Source: Bacillota bacterium
GTDB taxonomy: Bacteria > Bacillota > Clostridia > Acetivibrionales > DSM-1351
NCBI GenBank assembly: GCA_023400235.1
Contig: JAEXFI010000010.1
Location: forward strand, 1 to 42,784
Direction: 5' to 3'
Length of the DNA stretch: 42,784 nt
Below, piece by piece: positions 33,106-40,287 of this stretch; position 1 is the first letter of the stretch; each line of letters opens with the position of its first letter. The position numbers and the translations under genes were made by a program. Below the pieces are notes generated by a model. It was not told where the DNA came from and ran no database searches. It was given only the letters and a program-made list of their open reading frames with translations.

Positions 33106-33798
33106 ATGCTGGAACTTGACAATGTGAGCAGCTATTACGGTGAAAGCGCAATATTAAGAAATATAAGCATGAGGATTGAAGAGGGGAAGGTGGTCTGCCT
33201 GCTGGGCAGGAACGGAGTGGGCAAAACCACCTTTCTCAAAAGCATAATGGGTCTGGTTAAAACACCTGAAGGAAGCATAAAGCTCCAGGGAGAGGAAATC
33301 ATAAAGCTGCCCACCTACAACAGGGCAATAAAGGGAATCGGCTATGTTCCCCAGGGAAGAGATATTTTCCCCCAGCTGAGCGTTTACGAGAATCTGCTGC
33401 TGGGTCTGGAAAGAAACCGGGGCAGAGGAGCTGTTGAGGACTCCATATATGAACTCTTTCCAGTGGTGAAAACCATGCTTGGAAGGAAGGGCGGCGATTT
33501 GAGCGGAGGACAGCAGCAGCAGCTGGCAATTGCCAGAGCTCTGGTTTCCAAGCCCAAGCTGCTGCTGCTGGATGAACCTACAGAAGGTATACAGCCATCA
33601 ATCATCCAGGACATAGCCAGGGTTATAAGACACCTTAAGGAGCAAAGGAACATGACAATGATAATAGTTGAGCAGTATCTGGAGTTTGTGCTGGAGGTTG
33701 CCGACTATTTCTATCTCATAGACAAGGGCAGGATAATAATGGAGGGAAGTACTGCCGATACCGATCCTGATGTGATACAGGAAAAGATGGCAATATGA
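33106..33798 (+). CDS. urtE: urea ABC transporter ATP-binding protein UrtE
   Basis: 230 residues. Walker A GRNGVGKTT (34-42), then YVPQGRDIFPQLSVYENL (UrtE/LivF pattern), signature LSGGQQQQLAIARAL, Walker B LLLLDEPTEGIQPS. The second ATPase of the urea importer. The ATG at 33106 has AAAGGGAGG just upstream. A 7-bp hairpin with a three-base loop (AGCCGCA/TGCGGCT, about 33829-33846) lies between this gene and ureA. Confidence 0.93.
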   Translation: MLELDNVSSYYGESAILRNISMRIEEGKVVCLLGRNGVGKTTFLKSIMGLVKTPEGSIKLQGEEIIKLPTYNRAIKGIGYVPQGRDIFPQLSVYENLLLGLERNRGRGAVEDSIYELFPVVKTMLGRKGGDLSGGQQQQLAIARALVSKPKLLLLDEPTEGIQPSIIQDIARVIRHLKEQRNMTMIIVEQYLEFVLEVADYFYLIDKGRIIMEGSTADTDPDVIQEKMAI

Positions 33799-33876
33799 CC
33801 AAAGAATTATATATAATGGTAAATGGACAGCCGCATTTTGCGGCTTAAAGCCATATTAAGGCTCAGGAGGTTAACA

Positions 33877-34179
33877 ATGCATTTAACACCCAAGGAAACC
33901 GAGAAGCTTATGCTGCACTTTGCAGGCGAATTGGCGCGAAAGAGGAAGGAAAGAGGGCTGAAGCTCAATTATCCCGAGGCCATTGCCTATATCAGTGCCG
34001 AACTGATGGAAGCCGCAAGAGACGGCAGGACAGTCACCGAGTTAATGCGCTTTGGCGCCGGGCTGCTGACCGTAGAGGATGTTATGGAGGGTGTGGACTC
34101 GATGATCCATGAGATTCAGATAGAGGCCACCTTCCCCGACGGGACAAAGCTGGTGACGGTACACAACCCCATAAGATAG
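33877..34179 (+). CDS. ureA: urease gamma subunit
   Basis: 100 residues, the full length of bacterial UreA. It starts MHLTPKETEKLMLHFAGELA and contains LNYPEAIAYI and GRTVTELMRFG, all family hallmarks. Structural small subunit of the (UreABC)3 complex that hydrolyses urea to ammonia and carbamate in the cytoplasm. The ATG at 33877 is preceded by AGGAGG. It lies 10 bases before ureB. Confidence 0.96.
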   Translation: MHLTPKETEKLMLHFAGELARKRKERGLKLNYPEAIAYISAELMEAARDGRTVTELMRFGAGLLTVEDVMEGVDSMIHEIQIEATFPDGTKLVTVHNPIR

Positions 34180-34189
34180 GAGGAGAGCA

Positions 34190-34567
34190 ATGAAGCCAGG
34201 AGAGTATTTTATACAAAGGGAGACCATTGAGCTGAACCGGGGAAGGCCCACACAAACAGTCAGGGTTTCCAATACGGGAGACCGGCCTGTGCAGGTAGGG
34301 TCTCACTTCCATTTTTTTGAGGTAAACAAGTGTCTTGACTTTGACAGAGGGCTGAGCTTCGGAAAGAGGCTGGACATTCCTTCGGGAACCGCCGTCAGAT
34401 TTGAACCCGGGGAGGAGAAGGAAGTCACCTTGACCGAGCTGGGGGGCAATAGGGCGGTTTATGGACTGAACGGACTGACCACAGGCTGCACTAAGGACAG
34501 GAGTATTATTGACAGCGCTTCCAAAAAAGCGGCCCAACTGGGCTTTAAAGGAGTTGATAATAAATGA
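34190..34567 (+). CDS. ureB: urease beta subunit
   Basis: 125 residues. It has the signature VSNTGDRPVQVGSHFHFFEV and NKCLDFDR, and the C-terminal extension is slightly longer than the 101-106 residues of the Klebsiella form. Packs on the alpha subunit in the urease complex. AGGAGGA-type ribosome site; its stop overlaps the ureC start (ATGA), so the two are translationally coupled. Confidence 0.96.
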   Translation: MKPGEYFIQRETIELNRGRPTQTVRVSNTGDRPVQVGSHFHFFEVNKCLDFDRGLSFGKRLDIPSGTAVRFEPGEEKEVTLTELGGNRAVYGLNGLTTGCTKDRSIIDSASKKAAQLGFKGVDNK

Positions 34568-36282
34568 GCTACAGCATGAAAGGCAAGGATTACGCCCATA
34601 TGTACGGTCCCACACTGGGGGACAGGGTGAGACTGGCAGACACCGAGCTTATTCTGGAGATAGAAAAGGATTTTACGGTGTATGGGGACGAAAGCAAGTT
34701 TGGGGGCGGCAAATCCATCAGGGACGGTATGGGGCAGAGCTCCTGGGCATCGGCGGACACCGGGGCCCTGGATATGCTGGTTACAAATGTGGTAATAATT
34801 GATTCCTGGGGCATAGTCAAGGGTGATATAGGTATTAAGGACGGAAAAATAGTGGGCATAGGAAAATCCGGCAATCCCGATATTATGGAGGGAGTGACGC
34901 CCGGCCTGGTCATTGGGGCGGCTACGGAGGTCATAGCGGGAGAGGGGCTTATAGCCACCGCCGGAGGCATTGACTCCCATATTCACTTTATCTGCCCCCA
35001 GCAAATAGAGACAGCCCTTTACAGCGGGATTACCACAATGATAGGGGGAGGCACCGGCCCGGCAGACGGAACCAATGCCACCACCTGCACCCCGGGAAAA
35101 TACAACATGTTCAGAATGCTGGAGGCGGCGGAGGCCTTCCCCATGAACCTGGGCTTTCTGGGCAAGGGCAATGCCTCCTTTCCGGAGCCGCTCATTGAAC
35201 AGATACAGGCCGGTGCCATAGGTTTAAAGCTGCATGAAGACTGGGGAACCACGCCAAAGGCAATAGATACCTGTCTCAGCGTGGCCGACAGGTATGACGT
35301 GCAGGTGGCCATTCACACCGATACACTCAATGAGGCGGGTTTTGTGGAGGATACCATCCAGGCCATAAACGGCAGGACCATCCACACCTTCCACACCGAG
35401 GGGGCAGGCGGAGGCCACGCTCCTGACATAATCAAAGTGGCGGCCTTCAACAATGTGCTGCCCTCTTCAACAAATCCCACCATGCCCTTTACCGTCAACA
35501 CCATTGACGAGCATCTGGACATGCTGATGGTATGCCATCACCTGGACAGTAAAATAAAGGAGGATGTGGCCTTCGCAGATTCCCGCATAAGGCCTGAGAC
35601 CATTGCGGCAGAGGACATCCTGCATGATCTGGGGGTTTTCAGCATGATGAGCTCGGATTCCCAGGCCATGGGCAGGGTCGGGGAGGTAATAATCAGAACC
35701 TGGCAGGCCGCAGACAAGATGAAAAAGCAGAGAGGGCACCTGAGCACAGACAGCAGCAGAAATGACAACAACCGCATTAAAAGATACATTTCAAAATACA
35801 CAATAAATCCAGCCATAACCCATGGGATTTCAAAATACGTTGGCTCCCTGGAAACGGGAAAGCTGGCGGATATCGTACTGTGGAAGCCTGCAATGTTCGG
35901 GGTGAAGCCCGAAATGATACTTAAGGGAGGCTTTATCATCGCAAGCAGAATGGGGGATGCAAATGCATCAATACCCACTCCACAGCCTGTCATATACAAA
36001 AATATGTTCGGAGCCTTTGGAAATGCAGTCAAAGCCACCTGCATGACCTTTGTCTCAAAGCTGTCACTGGAGTCGGGCCAGCTGGAGGCGCTGAAGCTTC
36101 GGAAGCAGCTTGCTCCTGTAAGCGGCTGCAGGAACATAACCAAAAAGGATATGGTTATGAATGACGCCACCCCGGACATAGAGGTGGACCCTGAGACCTA
36201 TGAGGTAAGAGTTGACGGGGAGCATATCACCTGTCAGCCTATGGAGAAGCTGTCCCTGGCTCAGAGGTATTTCCTGTTCTAG
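34564..36282 (+). CDS. ureC: urease alpha (catalytic) subunit
   Basis: 572 residues. Nickel ligands and catalytic residues are all seen: H139 and H141 (SHIHF), the carbamylated lysine K222 with H224 (GLKLHEDWG), the flap C324-H325 (MVCHHLD) and the aspartate in SDSQAMGRVGE (about 365). Catalyses urea hydrolysis at a di-nickel site assembled by UreD, UreE, UreF and UreG. The stop codon is TAG; its G is the first base of an inserted TIR element. If the element and one TA copy are removed, the codon reads TAA. Ends in RYFLF, the normal family C-terminus, so the insertion has not damaged the protein. Confidence 0.97.
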   Translation: MSYSMKGKDYAHMYGPTLGDRVRLADTELILEIEKDFTVYGDESKFGGGKSIRDGMGQSSWASADTGALDMLVTNVVIIDSWGIVKGDIGIKDGKIVGIGKSGNPDIMEGVTPGLVIGAATEVIAGEGLIATAGGIDSHIHFICPQQIETALYSGITTMIGGGTGPADGTNATTCTPGKYNMFRMLEAAEAFPMNLGFLGKGNASFPEPLIEQIQAGAIGLKLHEDWGTTPKAIDTCLSVADRYDVQVAIHTDTLNEAGFVEDTIQAINGRTIHTFHTEGAGGGHAPDIIKVAAFNNVLPSSTNPTMPFTVNTIDEHLDMLMVCHHLDSKIKEDVAFADSRIRPETIAAEDILHDLGVFSMMSSDSQAMGRVGEVIIRTWQAADKMKKQRGHLSTDSSRNDNNRIKRYISKYTINPAITHGISKYVGSLETGKLADIVLWKPAMFGVKPEMILKGGFIIASRMGDANASIPTPQPVIYKNMFGAFGNAVKATCMTFVSKLSLESGQLEALKLRKQLAPVSGCRNITKKDMVMNDATPDIEVDPETYEVRVDGEHITCQPMEKLSLAQRYFLF

Positions 36283-36772
36283 TACAACATTCGGCAAATA
36301 GGGTGCATAAGCTGGCGGAGATTTTTTTGAAATACAAGGCGGAGGAGTGCGGAATAATTGCTTTATTCCAATCGACGACAACGATGTAGTTCGAGAAAAT
36401 ATACCTAAATTAACCCGTTGTGCTAGTTAATAAAGCCATTAAGAGGCAAGTTTACAAATTCACGTGAGGACGACTTTAAAGAAATGCGCAGTATGATTAA
36501 AAGCTTTTGCTGAAATTGTAGGCTTTGGGCATGCTGCTTTAGCAGTTAAATTGACAGGACGTTAATTTAAGCAGCACCCGAGGCCTGGATGGCCGAGTTG
36601 CTGCGACGGCTAAAAAGGCATGATGAAAGGTATTACAATTTCGCAAAAGCGTTATATACAAGTATTTATTTGAAGCTTGTCCGGGAGTGAATAGCATTGT
36701 CTTCTTGTTATCACATTCTCAATTAGCACAACGGGTTAAATTATGTGCCAGGATTTACCGAATGTTGTACTA
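36280..36772. mobile_element. 489-bp non-coding TIR element (MITE-like) inserted at the ureC stop codon
   Basis: Terminal inverted repeats GTACAACATTCGGCAAAT (36282-36299) and ATTTACCGAATGTTGTAC (36753-36770) match at 17 of 18 positions and are flanked by TA on each side (36280-36281, 36771-36772). A second, perfect 16-bp inverted repeat lies inside: TTAACCCGTTGTGCTA (36410-36425) / TAGCACAACGGGTTAA (36724-36739). Smaller hairpins include GGAATAA/TTATTCC near 36352. No open frame of useful size is present, so it would depend on a transposase elsewhere. TA duplication fits IS630/mariner-type elements. It separates ureC from ureE. Confidence 0.8.
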
Positions 36773-36883
36773 ATGGTCTTTAACGCCTGAAAGTCATCTA
36801 TTGCCGACGGTTAAACAGGCAGCTTTGCAGTCTTATAAAAATTCTCCTTCTGCGTGAAAGCCGGGGGAGACGGGAGGACGACA

Positions 36884-37519
36884 ATGATAATAGAAAATAT
36901 AGTTTGCAGTGAACCTGACAAATTCGACCTGACAGGTTTTGAAAAGGATTATGTCCAGGTTGAATGGTATGAGGTTGCTAAAAGAATACTTTATAAAATA
37001 AGCAAAAAGGGAGTTGAGGTGGGAATAAAGCTCAGCAGTGACCGTGTGCTGAAGCACGGGGATATTCTCAGCGCAGAGGGGGGCAAGGCTCTTCTGGTGG
37101 AAATCCCTGAGTGTGAGTGCATTGGGTTAAAGCCTCCGACTCCCATAATGCTGGGAAAGGCCTGCTATGAAATCGGAAACAGGCATTCTCCTCTTTTTTA
37201 CCAGGAGGACAGGCTGCTGCTGCCATATGATCCACCGCTTTTTGAGGCTTTGAGAAAATGCGGCTTTGATGCGTATAAATGCACGGAAAGGCTCATAACT
37301 CCGCTGGGCGGACATTCGCAAGGGCATTCACACAGCCACGGACACAGCCATGAGCACAGCCACGGACACAGCCACAAGCATAGTCATGAGCACAGCCATG
37401 AAGCAGGTGACGGGCACGGCCATGAACACAGTCACGGGTACAGCCAGGAAGCAAGTGCCCTGCACATCCAGGAAAATCAAGAGGTGCATACACATGAAAT
37501 CACACACTCCCTCAGATAA
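36884..37519 (+). CDS. ureE: urease accessory protein UreE with long His-rich tail
   Basis: 211 residues. UreE nickel metallochaperone: a peptide-binding-like first half, then LPYDPPLFEALRKCGFDAYK from the metal-binding core and GNRHSPLF with the conserved H. The C-terminal tail (from about residue 150) has some 22 histidines in HSHGHSHEHSH-type repeats, as in Klebsiella UreE, for nickel storage. The ATG at 36884 is preceded by GGGAGGACG; the upstream in-frame start at 36854 is rejected. It overlaps the ureF start by 26 bases. Because of the insertion behind ureC it may need its own promoter or read-through. Confidence 0.93.
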   Translation: MIIENIVCSEPDKFDLTGFEKDYVQVEWYEVAKRILYKISKKGVEVGIKLSSDRVLKHGDILSAEGGKALLVEIPECECIGLKPPTPIMLGKACYEIGNRHSPLFYQEDRLLLPYDPPLFEALRKCGFDAYKCTERLITPLGGHSQGHSHSHGHSHEHSHGHSHKHSHEHSHEAGDGHGHEHSHGYSQEASALHIQENQEVHTHEITHSLR

Positions 37520-38219
37520 AGCAGCTGCCAGGCTCAGGTCCCGGTTGCAGCTCCTGCACCTCAGCGACCCGCTGCTGCCCATAGGCGGCTTCACACATTC
37601 CTACGGCCTGGAAACCTATGTTCAGAAGGAGCTTGTAAACAGCAGTGCAGCAGCAAAAAAATACCTGGTGGCATTTTTGAAGCACAACTATATGTACAAT
37701 GACCTGCTGGCCATGAGACTGGCCTGGGAGTATTCCCGGGAAAATAATGTTCCGGGAATTGTTGAACTGAACAATATCCTCTGTGCATCCAAGGCTCCCA
37801 GGGAATTGAGGAATGCAAGCACCAAGCTTGGTCTGAGGCTTATAAAGATACTGGAGTCACAATTGGGCAGGGAGCCTCTGTTTGTGGAGTACCTGAAAGC
37901 AGTGGGAGAGGGAAGGTGCGAGAGCAATTACAGCGTCATATACGGTCTGGCTGCATTCCTTATGGATATAGGCAAGGAGGACGCCATGTGTGCTGCTGCA
38001 TATGCTGCCGCTGCCTCAACTGTAAACAATTGCGCCAAGCTGATACCCATAAGCCAGATGGACGGTCAGAAAATACTTTTTGAGGTACAGGATATCCTTG
38101 AAGAAATAGTCAACGTGGCAAGGGAGCTGAAGCTGGAAGATGTGGGTATGTGCAGCATAGGCTTTGATATCAGGTCCATGCAGCATGAGAGGCTGTATAC
38201 CAGGATATATATTTCCTAG
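37494..38219 (+). CDS. ureF: urease accessory protein UreF
   Basis: 241 residues, all helical. The family pattern LSDPLLPIGGFTHSYGLETY starts at about residue 22. UreF bridges UreD and UreG in the complex that loads nickel into urease. The ATG at 37494 has AAGAGGTG upstream and overlaps the ureE end; a longer in-frame start at 37350 would merely read the His-tail repeats in another frame. The stop codon lies in the first unit of a 17-bp tandem duplication. Confidence 0.93.
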   Translation: MKSHTPSDKAAARLRSRLQLLHLSDPLLPIGGFTHSYGLETYVQKELVNSSAAAKKYLVAFLKHNYMYNDLLAMRLAWEYSRENNVPGIVELNNILCASKAPRELRNASTKLGLRLIKILESQLGREPLFVEYLKAVGEGRCESNYSVIYGLAAFLMDIGKEDAMCAAAYAAAASTVNNCAKLIPISQMDGQKILFEVQDILEEIVNVARELKLEDVGMCSIGFDIRSMQHERLYTRIYIS

Positions 38220-38240
38220 GAAAATATATTTCCTAGGAAA
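38207..38240. repeat. 17-bp tandem duplication at the ureF stop
   Basis: ATATATTTCCTAGGAAA occurs twice head to tail (38207-38223, 38224-38240). The core TTTCCTAGGAAA is a palindrome. The first copy carries the ureF stop codon. Confidence 0.9.
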
Positions 38241-38303
38241 GCAAGGCAGGCAGTCTGAGAAAACTTAAATATATGAAAATCAATCCGAAAGGCAAGGTAT
38301 ATT

Positions 38304-38912
38304 ATGGGATACGTTAAGATAGGAATAGGCGGGCCGGTGGGCTCGGGAAAGACCGCAATCATAGAGAGGCTTACAAGAAAGCTGTCGGGTGAATACAGCA
38401 TCGGAGTGGTGACAAATGACATTTATACCAGAGAGGATGCGGAATTTCTTATAAAAAACAGCGCTCTGCCTGCAGAGCGAATCGTGGGTGTTGAAACGGG
38501 AGGCTGTCCTCACACGGCCATCAGGGAAGACGCCTCCATGAACCTGGAAGCGGTGGAGGAACTGACAAATAAATTCAAGGATATAGAGATCGTATTCATT
38601 GAAAGCGGAGGGGACAACCTGTCTGCAACCTTCAGTCCTGAGCTTGCTGATGCCACAATCTACGTGATAGATGTAGCGGAGGGGGACAAGATACCCAGAA
38701 AGGGAGGACCGGGAATAACCCGCTCCGACCTGCTGGTAATCAATAAAATCGACCTTGCCCCCTATGTGGGGGCAAGCCTTGAGGTAATGGACAGGGACTC
38801 CAGAAAGATGAGGGGAACGAAGCCCTTTGTTTTCACAAATCTCAACACCAATGAGGGGCTGGACAAGGTAATCCACTGGATTAAGCGCAGCGTTCTGCTG
38901 GAGGGAGTATAA
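38304..38912 (+). CDS. ureG: urease accessory GTPase UreG
   Basis: 202 residues. P-loop GPVGSGKT (10-17), VVTNDIYTREDAEFL, the nickel-binding CPH motif in GGCPHTAIRED, FIESGGDNLSATFSPEL and the NKID GTP-specificity motif. UreG hydrolyses GTP to drive nickel transfer into urease. AAAGGCAAGG precedes the ATG. 84 bases separate it from ureF, filled partly by the 17-bp duplication. Confidence 0.96.
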   Translation: MGYVKIGIGGPVGSGKTAIIERLTRKLSGEYSIGVVTNDIYTREDAEFLIKNSALPAERIVGVETGGCPHTAIREDASMNLEAVEELTNKFKDIEIVFIESGGDNLSATFSPELADATIYVIDVAEGDKIPRKGGPGITRSDLLVINKIDLAPYVGASLEVMDRDSRKMRGTKPFVFTNLNTNEGLDKVIHWIKRSVLLEGV

Positions 38913-38965
38913 CCCCCGTTCAGGCAGCAATATTCAAAAAATGAGGAGGTGGTATTACGGCAAAT

Positions 38966-39790
38966 ATGTTTGGAACCGAAAGTGTGCTTTACGTAAAGAC
39001 CACGCTTTCAAACAACAGAACCATTGTTTCGGATTCGTATTTTACCGCCCCCTATAAAATCGTCACGCCCTTTTACAACCAGGAGCAAAACATGGCAGAG
39101 CTCATGGTCATGAGCGCCTCCGCCGGAGTCATGGAGGGTGACTGCTACAGGACGGACATAGACGTTGGGGCAGCCTGTGCCCTGTCGCTCCAGGGCCAGT
39201 CCTATACCAAAATACATAAAATGAATAGCGGGCACGCAAGTCAGATAAACACCTTCACCATAGAGGAGGGAGCCTTTTTTGACTATGATCCCAGACCCTC
39301 CATACCCTTTGGGGGCTCTCTGTTTATATCCGAGACCTGCTGTCACCTGCGCAGGGCTGCCCGGTATATTTATTCCGAGATACTTTCCTGCGGGCGGGCA
39401 AAGAGCGGGGAGCAATTTGCCTTTAAAGGCTATAGGAGCATAAATAAAGTGTTCCATTGCGGCAAGCTCGTTTTTCTGGACAATCAGGACTTAAGACCCT
39501 CGAAACAGGCTTTAAGCCAGGTGGGCTTTTTTGAGGGCTACAGCCACCAGGGCACTCTGGGATATTTTTCAGAGACTATGAACAGGGACGCCGTGACGGA
39601 AAGGCTGTATAAGCTGCTGGAAACCTTTGAGGGAATGGAGGCGGGAATATCCGCCACCTTTGCACCTGGTATAATAATACGCCTGCTGGGCAATGGGAGC
39701 GATTATATGGAACGGATTTTCAAGGAAATAAGAAAGGAAATATACTGCATGCAGCAGGAAGAGGCTGATGAGCACCAGGTGAAAATATGA
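38966..39790 (+). CDS. ureD: urease accessory protein UreD
   Basis: 274 residues, UreD/UreH scaffold for nickel insertion into apo-urease. Recognisable blocks are VMSASAGVMEGDCYRTDIDV, QSYTKIHKM and GAFFDYDPRPSIPF; all are characteristic, and the length is normal. GAGGAGGTGG lies 13 bases before the ATG at 38966, rather far; an in-frame ATT at 38954 would have better spacing, so the exact start is uncertain. Last gene of the urease cluster; no nickel transporter gene follows in this window. Confidence 0.92.
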   Translation: MFGTESVLYVKTTLSNNRTIVSDSYFTAPYKIVTPFYNQEQNMAELMVMSASAGVMEGDCYRTDIDVGAACALSLQGQSYTKIHKMNSGHASQINTFTIEEGAFFDYDPRPSIPFGGSLFISETCCHLRRAARYIYSEILSCGRAKSGEQFAFKGYRSINKVFHCGKLVFLDNQDLRPSKQALSQVGFFEGYSHQGTLGYFSETMNRDAVTERLYKLLETFEGMEAGISATFAPGIIIRLLGNGSDYMERIFKEIRKEIYCMQQEEADEHQVKI

Positions 39791-39807
39791 CAGGGGAATT
39801 TACCGCC

Positions 39808-39836
39808 AATATAGCAGCCAGCATGACAGCTATATT
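39808..39836 (+). other. hairpin after ureD
   Basis: Perfect 8-bp arms AATATAGC / GCTATATT around a 13-base loop, followed by TTCAG. A possible weak 3' end or stabiliser of the ure transcript. Confidence 0.45.
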
Positions 39837-39892
39837 TCAGTCCATACTATTATCAATATTATTGTAAAATAGAGTTAATATTGTAGCCGATT

Positions 39893-40018
39893 GGAGGAAT
39901 GGACAACAAAGGCCATCCATTCCTCAATCGTGTCAGGGTGCCGAAGCCGGCACCTAAAAGCTCCAATCCTGTGGGATACTTAATATCCTATGTGAGAAAG
40001 AGGATTGGAGTTTTTTTC
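39893..40018 (+). ncRNA. candidate structured RNA, copy B (unknown family)
   Basis: The 10-bp stem GAGGAATGGA/TCCATTCCTC (39894-39903 / 39916-39925) directly precedes the conserved AATCGTGTCAGGGTG. Hairpin two is GGTGCCG/CGGCACC (39937-39943 / 39948-39954). Hairpin three is CTCCAATCC/GGATTGGAG (39961-39969 / 40002-40010), containing an inner GGATA/TATCC stem and TGTGAGAA, and ends in seven T. Stems differ in sequence from copy A (22779-22899) but pair in the same way. It faces a converging gene, so it is either an independent small RNA or an elaborate terminator. Confidence 0.55.
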
Positions 40019-40025
40019 AGAGTAA

Positions 40026-40133
40026 AGGAATTTATATATATTGGATATAGTTGTAAGCGTTGATACTACTAAAGTATAAGCAATACACTAGAAATTTCCA
40101 ACTGATAAATTCCTATATTCGGGGTTTGAAAAG
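40026..40133. repeat. 103-bp inverted-repeat element, copy 2
   Basis: Arms AGGAATTTAT (40026-40035) and ATAAATTCCT (40105-40114), then ATATTCGGGGTTTG as in copy 1 (1748-1860). Equal length and end sequences with a diverged middle suggest an old repeat family. Confidence 0.65.
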
Positions 40134-40285
40134 GGGATTCCCCTTTCCGTTTTAGTGGAGGTGCTCAGAAACACGTAGTGTTTCGTCGAAGGGGGCAGTA
40201 GTGCCCCCTAGCGAACAAGACAATTTGCTGAGCATCTGTAGAAACTTAAATGGGGCACTAAACGGATTTGCGCAGCAAATTTCTT
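40120..40285. other. compact multi-hairpin segment, possible structured RNA or repeat element
   Basis: Stem GGTGCTCAG/CTGAGCATC (about 40159-40167 / 40229-40237) encloses AACAC-GTA-GTGTT and GGGGGCA-GTAG-TGCCCCC hairpins. It is preceded by AAAGGGGATTCCCCTTT and followed by ATTTGC-GCA-GCAAAT. No coding frame is supported in the 39791-40287 gap. It could be read from either strand; on the minus strand it would be the 3' end of the DUF1015 transcript. Confidence 0.5.
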
Positions 40286-40287
40286 GA

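Noticed and set aside
35538..36179. 213-codon open frame antisense to ureC
   Set aside because: Shadow of the strongly coding ureC frame; composition and absence of a ribosome site argue against it.
36283..36883. Group I or II intron or a gene in the ureC-ureE gap
   Set aside because: No intron domain V or catalytic core is seen, the gap is outside coding sequence, and terminal inverted repeats with TA duplication explain it better.
37350..37493. Upstream extension of ureF in frame with residues STATDTATSIVM
   Set aside because: It reads the ureE His-tail DNA in another frame. UreF homologues begin near the ATG at 37494, which has a good ribosome site.
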